DNA of 64,000 nt from Endomychus coccineus (GCA_958510875.1 CAUEHT010000004.1:644001-708000), one strand, 5' to 3'; positions 53,150-64,000 are shown, counted from the stretch's first letter. The notes: a model not told the origin generated them from the letters alone. Translations and numbers: made by a program.

Positions 53150-53215
53150 CCTCAAAAGGACCAATTTCACGACGTTTCGGCAAAGTCGCATTTGCCATCT
53201 TCAGGTGATTCGACC
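53150..53215 (-). ncRNA. Hammerhead-like motif, second Penelope family
   Basis: Minus strand: TCAC, CTGAAGA, a GGCAAA-TGCGAC-TTTGCC stem, GAAA, CGTC, then GTGA. TCAC/GTGA could form stem I and ACGT a self-complementary stem III. Boxes CUGANGA and GAAA are intact, with an extra U before stem II, as in the first family. Confidence 0.45.
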
Positions 53216-53360
53216 GTAGAGTCTGGAAGATCTAGGCGAACTGACGCTGACTCTGGAGGGACAGATATTTATATTCCCCATTATGCTCGACCTTTGGACT
53301 TTCGAAATATTTCACGCTTGGTCGATTTCTACGTGTCTGGCTCCGAGTGTAACATTTGGA

Positions 53361-54122
53361 TCACGTCATTGCGACGTTGCTGTCAGCCGGGAAGTTTCCG
53401 TGACCTGTTGCACGTGTACTGGATACCACGTTCTCTCTTGTTTTTGATTGAATCTTTCGACTTGCTAAAGCGGGTTTCCATGTTCCTGGTAATCTTAGTT
53501 CGTCATCTCGTTTGTTAAGACTATGTGGACCTTTCTCGATCTCTATTGCTTCCCTGGTTATTCTGGTGTAGAATTGTTCAATGTTGGCTAGAGTCTTTAT
53601 GTCGCTAAAGATGATCATATGGCCAATATTTCTTACATGTTCAGCTAGTGAAACCGTGGTTTCGTTTCTCGACACAGCGTTTGCATGTTCAGTCTTTCGC
53701 ACATCGATGCGTCTGTTGGTCTGTCCGATGTATGTCTTCTCACAATTACCACATGGCACCTCGTACAGTCCTTGGCATTCTAGCGGAATCCTGTCTTTTG
53801 AATTCCGAAGAACATTTTTGATTTTCCTATCTGTTGTGAAGATTGTTTTGATATCATGACTGCAGATTTTGTCAGTTTTGCCTTTTATGTAAGGTAGAAA
53901 AGCGTTTCCCATTGGCCGATCTTCACTGTTGACATCCTTCTCATTTTTGCGTTGACAGTTATAAATCTGCTTTCTTGAATAGCCATTCATCCTAAGGGCA
54001 GCTCGGATGGTTTTCATTTCTCCATCGAAGTTCTCTGCATCAGCGAAACGTTTTGACCTTGTCATGAGGTTATTCACGACTGATTGTATCTGGCATGGAT
54101 GGTGATGCGAGTTACTATTCAA
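53361..54122 (-). pseudogene. Penelope C-terminal region with GIY-YIG endonuclease
   Basis: 253 codons. It holds the HHHPCQIQSVVNNLMTRS linker, the LYEVPCGNCEKTYIGQTNRR GIY-YIG core with Arg and His, then WKPALASRK and a tail. The frame is intact, but the RT part upstream is broken. Confidence 0.7.
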
Positions 54123-54509
54123 ATATCGGTTCGCGTGGGTCTTTTTTGAAATACTGTTTGTACCAAACTGAAGTCAATCTTTTTTGTTACCAAAACATCT
54201 AGAAATGGTAATTGTTTGTTTTCTTCTGCTTCTATTGTGAATTTTATCCGATTATGGATTCCGTTCAGGTGATCGAGAAATCTCCCCATATCTAAGCCAA
54301 AGTTTGGGTTTTAGTTGAGCTGTGTTGAGAGCATTAATTTAAAAATCCTCCATGAAAAGATTTGCCATCACCGGTGAGATTTGAGATCTCATCGATGCTC
54401 CTTCGATTTGCCTATATCGCTGTCCCTCGTACATAAAGTAAGTATTGGCTACACAGTGTTTGGCTAAGTCAATAACGTATCCTTTCGGCTTGTATTCATG
54501 TTGGTTACT

Positions 54510-54895
54510 TGAACCCTCCTACAATAGAATAACCAAGGAAGCAATAGAGATCGAGAAACGTCCACATAGTCTTAACAAACAAGATGACGGACTGAGATTA
54601 TCAGCAACATGGAAACCCGCTTTAGCAAGTCGAAAGATCCAACAAAAACAAGAGAGAGCTTTGTATCCGGTACACGTGCAACAGGTCACGAAAACCTTCC
54701 AGCTGATTCCAGGGTCGCAATGACGTCATCCAAACGTGTCACTCGGAGCCAGACACGTAGAAATCGCGTGAAATAGTTCGAAAGTCCAAAGGTCAAGCAT
54801 AACGGGGGATATAAATACCTGTCCCTCCAGAGTTAGCGTCAGTTCGCCTGGATCATCCACCTGAAGATGGCAGATGCGACTTTGCCGATGGAGGA
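54510..54895 (+). pseudogene. Inverted 3' fragment of the second Penelope family
   Basis: The plus-strand frame ITKEAIEIEKRPHSLNKQDD...WKPALASRKIQ matches the C-terminus of 53361-54122. It is followed by the same terminal region up to CTGAAGATGGCAGATGCGACTTTGCCGA (about 54862-54889). It is a truncated second copy in opposite orientation, head-to-head with the first. Confidence 0.65.
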
Positions 54896-55111
54896 TATAG
54901 AGTGTTTCTTTCTAGCAAATTTAATGATGTATACTCCAACGTATTCTACGCATTTTGTTTTCGTGGAAACTATTTATTTTTTTTGGCCATCATCCATATC
55001 GACTACCTTGCGGAGGGCAAAACGATCAACGGCGTATATTATGCAGAGCTGTTGGATCGATTCGACGCCGATTTGAAGCGAAAGCGGCCGCATTTGGCTA
55101 GTAGGAGATGA
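54896..55111 (+). pseudogene. Mariner transposase fragment
   Basis: The frame contains IDYLAEGKTINGVYYAELLDRF and KRKRPHLASRR, matching the mariner catalytic-domain segment (IDYL.KGKTI.G.YYA.LLDR....KRPHL). Only this exon-sized piece remains. It begins right at the end of the Penelope fragment. Confidence 0.65.
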
Positions 55112-55570
55112 ATTGCTTAAAAAGTTCGTCATACCTGCATATTTGTCAATATTACTTACAGAAATTGACCTAACTGACATTTACTAATGGAAAAAGAAAT
55201 AGCAAAGTCATGGATTTTAAACTACACTATTGGTATTTAATTAATGATTCTCACTCTCACATTGCGTGTAATAACTACTTTGGGCTGTGAACTGAAGAAT
55301 GATCGATTCATTAGAAATGTCATATTAACTCAAGACAGTGTATCAGCTATAACTCCAAAGGTTGAAAATAGAGGAAGGAAAAAGGAATAGAAAATAGATT
55401 TGAAGAAAAATTAAGAGACGCAAACACTTAAATAAAATACTAACTATAAAAAGTATCATTTTCAATAGTTTAATAAATATATGTGACTATAGTTTCACTG
55501 CACAGTAGCTTCTTCAAACAAATATTACAGAGCACTAGCTTACTAGAAAAGACACCTGATATATAACTTC
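55112..55570. other. AT-rich spacer, no gene recognised
   Basis: No ORF above background and no repeat noted. Confidence 0.5.
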
Positions 55571-55727
55571 AATGATAATCCTAGGACAGATAGTTATTGG
55601 AATTTTACCTAATTGGGTTTAACCCATTGAGGTATTACCGTTTGCGACCAGTTTATTGTTTAATCCTTCAATGGGCCGAAAAACCCAATTAGGTAAAATT
55701 CCAATAACTATCCTACAATTATCATTA
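55571..55727. repeat. 157-bp hairpin MITE-like element
   Basis: The arms 55571-55620 and 55680-55727 are nearly perfect inverted repeats (core TAGTTATTGGAATTTTACC... and its complement), with a 60-bp loop that itself has CCCATTGA/TCAATGGG. It is a compact non-autonomous element. Confidence 0.75.
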
Positions 55728-55828
55728 ACGTTGTATGTAGCCCTTTTGTTGTAACTTAGTACTTTGTAATATTTGTAATACTGTGTCAACTCTAGTCACA
55801 TTTATTTCTTAAATCGGATTATATTCAA

Positions 55829-56661
55829 TTGTTGAAAGAACTTATAGATCTTTCGTTACCTACTGATCTAATTATAAAGTTGAAGTATGATAATTTCATA
55901 TTTATGTATATGTATAACTTTTATATCTCCTATGAGTTATACCATAAAGTAGTCCCAAAACAGAATATCTCCTTTGCTGAGTGGGCCATGAAGAATATTC
56001 AGTTGGCTTCATGTGAACATTGTAAATATAAAAAGCTCCACCAGGAAAAATATACAGGAGCAAGACATGAATACAAACAGGCAGCTCTCAAGAAGGATGG
56101 TTTGTTTTTAAACTAAATATCAATTTAACATTGTAACGTTTTCAGGTCATCATGTTATCAAGACGTGACATGTTCAAGGTAGTTATTTTTGTACCTCGTA
56201 TCATTGTGTTTAATGAAACATTACTGCCTCTTGGCACAAAGTAGGAAAAACCATATGCCTGCATATGGCATGAAGTAATCTCTGGCAAGACCAAAGATGA
56301 TATAATATCAACATTTTTCAGTTTCTTATTGTCGGTTCGGAATGTGAAATCTTTGACAATATGGCTAGATAGCTGCAGCGCTCAAAATAAAAACTGGACT
56401 ATATATGCTTTCTTCCTCTATATATTTAGGTACTCTGCATATAAAATTTTTCGGTTACTTGGTAGCCTTAAGGTCCTCAGTACTTTAAGAGTATATTTAG
56501 TGGATACGGGTGATTATTTTCTATTTATATTGTTATTAGTGCATCCACAGTGTGAACTCTTTTATAGTTTATTGATTTCAACTGAAGTTTTGCAATTTGC
56601 CAATATGTCTCCCTCATACCAACAGTCAGTTATTTTTCAATTTCTCCAGATCTTATATTGA
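55829..56661 (+). pseudogene. Remnants of a transposon-derived protein with a WLDSCSAQNKNW motif
   Basis: The fragments include FAEWAMKNIQLASCEHCKYK (about 55976-56035), a VIFVPRIIVFNETLLPLG-like stretch (about 56180-56240), PYACIWHEVISGKTKDDIIS (about 56252-56310) and LTIWLDSCSAQNKNW (about 56346-56398). This order is typical of a repetitive protein family of insects and cnidarians with a V/I-LWxDNCxxQNKNW core, probably a DDE-type transposase relative. Frames are broken. Confidence 0.5.
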
Positions 56662-57364
56662 GGTAATAACTTATTTAATGATTCATCTGAGAAAAATCTC
56701 GCGTAAATTGGAAATTTTGGAATAATTAATAAATCAAAAAATTTTATTTTGAGTTTGAAAATCTAACATTTATTCAATTATTTAATTGCGGTACTTAACT
56801 AAGATTTGAAAAAATATCTGGCGCAGTTGTTGCTTTTTTTTGCAAATTCTTAGCACTATTAACTTTTTTAGTAGTGAATGTAATGCTTTAACTATATCTG
56901 AAAGCTATAATTTTCAACCATAACTATAAATAATCTTAGATTAATTCCAATGTTTGTGTAACAACGATTATTAAAGCGATATTTATGTATTAAAAAGTTA
57001 ACTACGTCTAGATAATCTCTCACATTACCTGTCTTTTCACATCATTCTTGGCTACTTGACACATATTTCATTATCCCACCATCTCCCTTTGATTTATATT
57101 TTTCCTTAGCCCCAAAACTAAAAATAATAAATTTACAAAAATAATTATTGTGTCATCAACACAAAATAGGCGCTTTCCGTCGTTTTTGTAGACTACTGCT
57201 ATCTTTAACCAACTCACTCACTACTTATGATGGTGGACAGTGCCTCTAGTAGGATGCTTTCTTGTCTCTTCAGTTCATTGTAATCAAACTATTCAACGAA
57301 TTCATCTGACGGAATACGTTATTGAACTAACCGGGACATACTCCGCGTTGTCATAGATTGGTTT
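56662..57364. other. AT-rich spacer, no gene recognised
   Basis: No supported ORF. The right part (57,300 on) passes into the 3' terminal region of the third Penelope family. Confidence 0.5.
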
Positions 57365-57369
57365 CGATA

Positions 57370-57425
57370 GAAACCGTTGATATGACGACGTATCGGCACA
57401 ATCTCATGTGCTATCTTCAGGTCTT
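57370..57425 (-). ncRNA. Degenerate hammerhead-like motif, third Penelope family
   Basis: Minus strand: GAC, CTGAAGA, a GCAC...GTGC stem, GATA in place of GAAA, then CGTC and GTC. The second conserved box is mutated, so it is probably inactive. Confidence 0.35.
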
Positions 57426-58366
57426 CTCTTCAGGGCTGCTGCTCTGCTTCGAGTTAACTTGAAACTGATCTCCGTTGATCCTGTTGGTGTTTTATGTATC
57501 CTTGTTACATCTGGATGATTTTGCCGGTTTGATGGGTCTGATTGAGTTTGTTGGTCTGTTGCGTTCGAGCGATTTTGTCGGTTCGTTGCGTTCGAGCGAG
57601 TTTGCCGGTCCGTTGAATTAGTCTGGTTGACTGTTCTGCTGGGTGATTGAAGGGCTGGTTTCCAAGCAGTTGGTAATCTCTGTGTATCATATCTTGTATT
57701 GAGATTTGAAGGTCGCTTCTCGATTTCGATAGCTTCTCTTATGATGCGTTTTCTTTTGTGCTCCAGGCTGGCTACGACTCGGGTGTTGTCAAAATCGATT
57801 TCATGTGAAGTTTTTCTAACATGTTCGGCAAGTGATGATGTTGTTTCTTGCTTTGCGACTGCATTGCGGTGTTCTTCACGTCGAATGTTGATTCTTCTGT
57901 TAGTTTGTCCTATGTAGCTGCCTCCGCAATCTTTGCATGGTATTTCGTAGACCCCTTGTGTTTGCAGATTTATTTTGGATTCAGCGCTAGGCAGTACTTG
58001 ACCAATCTTTCTTGTAGTGTTGAAACTTGTCTCAATGTTTTTTTTTTAAATTCTGCTGATCTTCTCTGTAGTACCTTTGACGTATGGGAGATGGGCTTTG
58101 GCGACAGGTTCTCCTTTTTCTTCTTCTGTGGTTCGATCTGTCTGGCGTCGTGGCCTTAGTGCTCGTCTGATATTGTCTTTTGAAAACCCTTTTTGATGTA
58201 GCGTGGTTTGTATTGTCTGCATTTCTTGTTGTTTGTGGTCATTGTCGGTTAGTCGATATGATCTGGTTATGAGTGTTTTTATAACGGATTGAAGTTGTGC
58301 TGGAGGGTGATGTGACTGGGCGTTCAAGTAACGATTCGTGTGTGTTGGATTCCAGTATATGGTGTG

Positions 58367-59269
58367 TCATATTCTGCCGTTTGTCTTGCTCACGAAAACA
58401 TCTAAGAAGGGTAGTTGGTTGTCCTCCTCGATCTCCATTGTGAACATGATTTTTTCGTGAATCCTGTTTATGTGGCTCAGAAATTTTGTCAGTGCGGCTT
58501 CTCCGTGAGTCCAGATGACAAACGTATCGTCTACGTATTGTAGCCATTGTTTTGGTTTTTGGCGGGCTGTTTGGATGGCTCGTTCCCCAAAGTCTTTCAT
58601 AAACAGGTTGGCTGATACTGGGGATAAGGGTGATCCCATCGATGCCCCTTCAATTTTTTTGTATCTTTGGTCCTTGTAGATGAAGTACGTATTATCGAGG
58701 CAGTGTTTGGTAAGTTCGATGATGTCCTTTCGTATCTGGTATCTCTTCTGAATAATTCCGACGTCCTCATTGATGGGGATATTAGTGAAGAGTGATACGA
58801 TGTCGAGTGTCACGAGCATGTGGCCAGGTTCCAGCTTTATGTTCTTTATGCGTTCGATGAAGAAGCTTGCGTTCTTCACGTAAGATTCGGCTTGTTCGGC
58901 ATAGGAATGTAGCTTCTTTGCTAGGAATTTTGCGAGCTCTTGTGAAGGTGAACCTATGGAACTGTCGATAGGCCCAAGTGGAGCTCCTTCTTTATGAATC
59001 TTGGGAAGGCCGTACAGTTTCTGGCACTTCGACGATTTCTCTCTTGGTATCAATCTTTGTTGTTCTCCTTTGTCGATTTGGCTTGCCTTGATTTTTGCTC
59101 TGGTGGTTTTCTCCAGGTACGTAGTGGGGTCAGTGGCTATCGGTTGGTAAGTGTCATCTTGTAATAGTGTTTGAATCTTGTCATCGTACTCTCTGATGTA
59201 TATTACTACAGTTGCGTTGCCCTTCTCTGCTGATAGTATGATGATGTCAGTGTTTGCTCTTAGGTTCAT
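58367..59269 (-). pseudogene. Penelope reverse transcriptase (third family)
   Basis: 300 codons covering the RT core through the YVDD motif and LPFLDVFVSK. The upstream part of the protein is in the 59282-59782 frame, of which only the portion below about 59600 is element sequence. Confidence 0.7.
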
Positions 59270-59599
59270 CAGAGCATGGTGTTAATCTCGTGTCAGGTTC
59301 TTCTTTGGAGGTTTTGCTTTCTTCAGGATTCGGACTACATCCTGTCGTATGGCGTCAGCTGAAGTGGATGGAAGACTTGTTGTTGAGGCTTCTACACTGC
59401 AAATGGTGTCGTCGGTAGAAATCTGGGTGAGTGCTATAGCGTAATTGGATCCTTTGGCGAGGACACGTTGTTTGTTGTTGTCTAGGAAAAAACTTGACAA
59501 ATTGTACACCAGTTTATTGATGTCCAAAGGCTGTACCTCCTTGTTAGGCCTTTGAGTCCTCTTCAGCTCTTCAAATTTACTCTTCTGTTTGGCAGTGGT

Positions 59600-61126
59600 C
59601 CATTCGGAAGAACAACAAAGATTTATACCAAGAGAGGAATCGTTGGAGTGCCCGAAACTGTACGAACTTCCCAAGATCGATAAAGGAGGAGCTCCGCTTG
59701 GGCCTATTGACAGTTCGAAAATTCCTAGCAAAGAAGCTACAACCCCATGCCGAAGAAACCGAATATTACGTGAAGAACGCAAACCACTTCATCGAACGCA
59801 TAAAGAACATAAAGCTGGAACCTGACCACATGCTCGTGAGCTGCGACATCGTATCACTCTTCACTAATATCTCCATTGATGAGGCCGTCGAAATTATCCC
59901 GGAGAAATACCAGATATGAAAGGACATCATCGAACTCACCAAACACTGCCTCAAAAATACGTACTTCATCTACAAGGATCAAATATACAAAAAAATTGAA
60001 GGGGCACCGATGGGATCACCCTTATCCCCAGTATTAGCCAACCTGTTTATGACAGACTTTGAAGAACGAGCCATCTAAACAGCCAGCCAAAAACCAAAAC
60101 TATGGCTACGATACGTAGACGATACGTTTGTCATCTGGACTCACGGAGAAGCCGCACTGACAAAATTTCTGAGCCACATGAACAGGATTCACGAAAAAAT
60201 CAAGTTCACAATGGAGATCGAAAAGGACAACCAACTATCCTTCCTAGAATAGGACACACCATATACAGGAAACCAACACTCACGAATCGTTACTTGAACG
60301 CTCAGTCACATCACCATCCAGCACAACTTCAATCCGTAATAAAAACACTCATAACCAGATCAGACCGACTAACCAAAAATGATCACAAACAACAAGAAAT
60401 GCAGACAATACAAACCACGTTACAACCAAACGGGTTTTCAAAAGACAATATCAGACGCACTAAGGCCACGACGCCAGACAGATCGAACCACAGAAAAAGA
60501 AAAAGGAGAACCTGTCGACAAAGCCCATCTCCCATACGTCAAAGGTACTACAGAAAAGATCAGCAGGATTCACAAAAAACACAACATTGAGACAAGATTC
60601 AATACGACAAGAAAGATAGGTCAAGTACTGCCTAACGCTAAATCCAAAATAAATCTGGAAACACAAGAAGTCTACGAAATACCATGCAAAGATTGCGGAG
60701 GCGGCTACATAGGACAAACTGACAAAAGAATCAACATTCGACGTGAAGAACACCGCAATGCAGTCGCAAATCGAGAAACAACATCATCACTTGCCGAACA
60801 TGTGAGAAAAACTTCATATGAGATCGATTTTGACAACACTCGAGTCCTAGCACGCCTGAAGCACAAAAGGAAACGCATCAAAAGAGAAGCTATCGGAATC
60901 GAGAAGCGACCTTCAAATATCAATACAAGATATGATAAACAGAAATTACCAACTGCTTGGAAACCAGCCCTTCAACCACCCAGGAGAACAGTCAACCAGA
61001 CTAATTCAACGGACCGGCAAACTCGCTCGAACGCAACGAACCGACAAAATCGCTCGAACTCAACAGACCAACAAACTCAATCAGACGCATCAAACCGGAA
61101 AAATCATCCAGATGTAACAGCTAATC
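59600..61126 (+). mobile_element. Penelope-like element, third family, plus-strand copy
   Basis: Homologous to the minus copy and in opposite orientation. It starts within the RT (QQRFIPREESLECPKLYELPKI) and runs through GAPMGSPLSPV, WLRYVDDTFV and the GIY-YIG frame. It contains stops (for example after SLFTNIS...KYQI near 59919 and near 60078) and a deletion at about 59720. The LINE fragment at 61127 truncates its 3' end. Confidence 0.72.
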
Positions 61127-61164
61127 AAGACTATGTATGTCATCGAATTCTCCGCCCCGGCTGA
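60379..61164 (+). pseudogene. Penelope GIY-YIG C-terminal fragment (third family)
   Basis: It contains VYEIPCKDCGGGYIGQTDKR with the following Arg/His positions, LAEHVRKTSYEIDF and a repetitive hydrophilic tail of RQTRSNATNRQNRSN type. The last codons are LINE sequence. Confidence 0.65.
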
Positions 61165-61440
61165 GAAGAACAGAAGTCTTGAAAGAGGAGGAAAAATGGA
61201 CAAAATATCAAGATCTCCTGTGCGAGCTCCTCACGCTATACCCAGGCCACAAGGTCGTATTAGTGGTTTTATCATCGGTGTTTTGGGCGGAATTCGGTCT
61301 TTGCTGCGTTCAATCTTGAAGATCATTCCGGCCTGTAAGAACTCGGCGCAGATCTTGATAGACCGGATGCAAAAGGCAGTCATTCTGGCTTCAATTAGAA
61401 TACTGAGGGCACACGACATAGGAACCTGAAACTACTTACC
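61127..61440 (+). pseudogene. R2-like LINE 3' fragment (restriction-like endonuclease end)
   Basis: Close copy of 63740-64000: MYVIEFSAPAEKN, then KWTKYQDLL in one frame, and later VLGGIRSLLRSILKI...RMQKAVILASIRILRAHD. It ends with a TGA near 61427-61429 and a 3' UTR. It inserted at the end of the Penelope copy. Confidence 0.65.
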
Positions 61441-61581
61441 GACCGGTGGGGAGGAGTAGCTTCGGTTAACCACCTTTTTTTTGGGTTTTTCTGGCGCGAC
61501 TGCTGCGATGTCGTCGGAGGTCGCAGCAGCCCCAACCAGGTTTGTATGTGAAAGAAAAAAAACGTATATATATAAATATAA

Positions 61582-61629
<48 letters not shown>

Positions 61630-61920
61630 GTTCGGAAATTATTCATCTTGGGTATGGTGGCTTCATGAGAGCGTAAAGAATAGCTTGCTATATGATAAAG
61701 AGAGCATTACAATTTCAGGCCGGTCAGCTCAGAACGTAGGACGTTAGTATCATACCAGCACCAGTCGGGCGAATGTGCGAGTAGCAGTTAACGCCTCGGG
61801 TGGGGTAAGGGGAGAAGCGCATAGCAGTGCGTCTCTCTTGTTTATGTGGTATTATCATATCATTGCGTTCCTTGTTGCATGTAGATTTATGTCTATACCC
61901 CAGAAGAATTATTTCCGATA

Positions 61921-61970
<50 letters not shown>

Positions 61971-62147
61971 ATGTTTTCTTGGTATATTGGTTCGTATATA
62001 TACTGAAAATGAAATAAAAATTCTGTTTGACGTTTCGACAATGTTTACTGTCTTTATATATACGAACCAATATACCAAGAAAACATACAAATATTACAAA
62101 TGGTTCAAGAATATCAATAAAGAATATATATATATAAATATATTTAT

Positions 62148-62209
<62 letters not shown>

Positions 62210-62218
62210 CTTGCTCCA
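61441..62218. other. LINE 3' UTR, TA microsatellites and a 39-bp inverted repeat
   Basis: TA runs occur at about 61590-61627, 61923-61966 and 62150-62205. An inverted repeat (ATTTGTATGTTTTCTTGGTA and complement) spans 61966-62003 and 62056-62094, and its loop contains GACGTTTCGAC, a Penelope-terminal sequence. The segment 61640-61920 is GC-richer, with a GGCCGGTCAGCTCAG stretch that looks tRNA-like at its start only. No gene. Confidence 0.5.
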
Positions 62219-63811
62219 ATGCCTTGCGGTACCTACCCCACTAGTGAGATGCATAGAACATCTGTTGCAGGCACACGACGAGTCTTGACAGAGTTGGTAA
62301 CATTCAAGAGGGAAGTTTTCCAAGGAGACTCCTTGAGTCCCCTCTTGTTCAATATCTCACTGCTGCCACTCTCCATTGCTTTAAGACGGACTCATGGATA
62401 TTACTCTGGACCACCGAACGACCGGAGGCATCAGATCACCCATTTATTTTACGTGGATGATTTGAAACTTTATGCCTCTGGGGAGAAGAACCTCCATCAA
62501 TCTCTCAATGTGGTTCAGGAATATACACGAGCCGTAGGCATGGAGTTGGGATTGGACAAATGCGCAGTGTTTCATTTGAGGAGAGGACGATCTCCGGAAG
62601 TGTACGAGAATATGCAGCTTGCCGACGGAAGCATCTTCAAACACCTCGATGCTGGAGAGACCTATCGATACCTGGGAATTGAACAGCGTCCTAATTATGA
62701 CGCTTCCCAGGTAAAGGTGGCTCTCCGCGGCAAATACAGAAACCTTGTTCGAAAGATTTGGTCTTCCGAACTTTCGAGTGGGAACAAGGTGTCTGCAACA
62801 AATATGCTTGCCGTTCCAGTCCTGCTCCACTCTTTTGGAGTGGTGAAATGGACGGTCGATGAGCTGCATAGACTCGATAAAGACACCCGGAAAATGATGC
62901 ATATCCATCACAGTTTGCATCCTAGATCGTCCGTTTCCCGCATTTATCTCCCACGTCATCGGGGAGGTAGGGGACTCCTCAGTCTGGAGGGTCTGCATCG
63001 AAGTGTGGTTCTGAGTATAGCTTGTAAAGTTCTTAGGAGCTCGGACCCCCTCCTTTGCCTTGTTAAAAGTCACGAATTGGCCGGAGTGGGGGCATTTATC
63101 GTTAAGGCAGCACAAAAAGCTGCGGAAGAACTTGGTCTCGAATTTCAGATCAGTCGAGAAGGCCGACTAGAGGGCAACCTCGAGCTCCTACCTTCTCGCC
63201 TGAAAGCCCAGATAAATGCCGCGGAGCAAGATCTTACGCTCAGGCGGCATGTTGACAAGCCGATACACGGTGTTTTCTATCGAAACATCGAAACGCTCGG
63301 CTTGTCAACTAGGCTGACCTTCGGCTACCTAAGGTCAGCCGGGCTTACATCCGAGACTGAGAGATTTACCGCAGCTTGCCAAGATGGCGTAATTAACACC
63401 TTGGTCTATCGCCGCAATGTGATGGGTGTGCAGGTCCCTGATGTCAGCTGCAGGGCCTGTCGAAAGGCGCCTGAGACGCTTTTCCACCTTCTGTCGGCAT
63501 GTCCGGCAAAAGCGGCCTCGGCGTACACCCATCGCCATAATGCGGCCCTACGGGTGCTGTATTACCATCTAAGGCACTCGTACGGAATAGACCAAGAGCC
63601 GGTGCTGCCTTACATGCCAGGAGATATTGAGTCCGTTGTCGGAAACGAAAAATGCCAGATCTTCTGGAATTATCCGTTTCCGACCGTCAGGTCCATACAA
63701 GCAAATAGGCCTGACGTTGTCTTACTCGATAAACTAATCAAGACTATGTATGTCATCGAATTCTCCTCTCCGGCAGAGAAGAACATAGTCTTGAAAGAGG
63801 AGGAAAAATGA
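62219..63811 (+). pseudogene. R2-like LINE reverse transcriptase with C-terminal zinc knuckle and restriction-like endonuclease
   Basis: 530 codons. RT motifs are FQGDSLSPLLFNISLLPLS and LFYVDDLKLYA (catalytic Asp pair), followed by the thumb region. A CX2CX8HX4C zinc motif (CRACRKAPETLFHLLSAC) lies near residue 415. The start of a PD-(D/E)xK nuclease, NRPDVVLLDK...MYVIEFSSP, lies near residue 500. TGA at 63809-63811 stands where the 61-kb fragment has a Trp codon (TGG). The frame continues clean to the window edge, so this is a point nonsense. The first Met is arbitrary because the 5' end is missing. Confidence 0.75.
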
Positions 63812-64000
63812 ACAAAATATCAAGATCTCCTGTTCGAGCTCCGCACGCTATACCCAGGCCACAAGGTCGTATTAGTGGTTCTGATCATCGGTGTTTTGGG
63901 CGGAATTCGGTCTTCGCTGCGTTCAAACTTGAAGATCATTCCGGCCTGTAGGAACTCGGCGCAGATCTTGATAGACCGGATGCAAAAGGCAGTCATTCTG
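62219..64000 (+). mobile_element. R2-like non-LTR retrotransposon, 5'-truncated, runs off window
   Basis: GC-richer than its surroundings. Only the RT C-terminal half and the C-terminal domains are present. The right end of the element is outside the window. Confidence 0.75.

Larger units (their letters stand above)
53100..54450 (-). mobile_element. Penelope-like element, second family (minus-strand fragment)
   Basis: 3' terminal region at 53100-53360, RT-tail plus GIY-YIG frame at 53361-54122, and decayed RT at about 54123-54450 (frames with GASMRSQISPVMANLFMED and LPFLDVLVTKK). 5'-truncated. Confidence 0.7.
57365..59600 (-). mobile_element. Penelope-like element, third family, minus-strand copy
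   Basis: It contains a terminal region (57365-57500), GIY-YIG end (about 57510-58050), linker (58046-58327), RT (58367-59269) and an N-terminal part (59282 to about 59600). RT motifs include YGLPKIHKEGAPLGPIDSS, LVTLDIVSLFTNIP, GASMGSPLSPV and WLQYVDDTFV. It is broken by frameshifts near 58040 (a long T run) and 58370, and 5'-truncated at a head-to-head junction with the next copy. Confidence 0.75.

Noticed and set aside
61711..61800. tRNA gene or tRNA-derived SINE (GGCCGGTCAGCTCAG)
   Set aside because: Only the first 15 bases look tRNA-like. There is no B box or cloverleaf.

Overview
This is a eukaryotic, AT-rich window and almost certainly comes from an arthropod, probably an insect. It has no ribosome-binding sites or operons of bacterial type. 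It does have very short GT-AG introns (54-67 nt), TATA plus TCAGT core promoters, and a dense mixture of insect-type mobile elements. No ordinary host gene was recognised, and the species cannot be named from the sequence.

Positions 1-23,100 hold two related virus-like DNA elements of the Polinton/adintovirus type (double jelly-roll capsid, protein-primed PolB). The older one (about 1-10,360, plus strand except two genes) carries, in order, a six-exon minus-strand gene, a small conserved protein, a broken PolB with an embedded endonuclease VII domain, a minus-strand ORF, a penton-like protein, a 48-aa micro-ORF, the major capsid protein and a broken small gene. A younger complete element is inserted beside or inside it at 10,367-22,575. 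That element has 2,702-bp terminal inverted repeats that start 5'-AG and is flanked by a 6-bp target duplication (TGCTTC), the hallmarks of Polinton integration. Its unique core encodes, on the minus strand, a packaging ATPase, a second conserved protein, a trimeric-fibre-like protein, a phospholipase-A2-like remnant, the penton, the micro-ORF and a capsid gene with one nonsense codon. PolB is reduced to a 36-bp scar and no integrase is seen, so the element looks mobilisable only in trans. Two regulatory-looking tandem arrays, one of CACGTG boxes and one of TGACGTCA boxes plus hairpins, lie between the ATPase promoter and the right inverted repeat. Each inverted repeat carries a degenerate tRNA-like gene with good Pol III A and B boxes.

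Positions 23,100-31,980 hold a decayed Gypsy-like retrotransposon (gag pieces, two zinc knuckles, integrase tail, one LTR-like end). Positions 31,984-36,978 hold two tandem copies of a Penelope-like element (one near-intact 782-aa RT plus GIY-YIG protein) with hammerhead-ribozyme-like motifs. Positions 37,664-44,225 are a complete BEL/Pao element (TSD GTTAG) with near-identical LTRs but several coding breaks. Positions 44,226-47,150 are non-coding, with three degenerate repeats and a LINE fragment. Positions 47,155-51,791 are a complete Copia element on the minus strand (TSD GAAAT).

Positions 51,792-64,000 are a graveyard. They contain mariner remnants, a 0.9-kb foldback element, a second Penelope family, a short hairpin MITE, remnants of a transposon-derived protein, a third Penelope family in head-to-head arrangement, TA microsatellites, and an R2-like LINE with C-terminal restriction-like endonuclease that runs off the right edge. 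The virus-like pair is the most interesting part: between them the two elements retain replication and morphogenesis genes in complementary sets.
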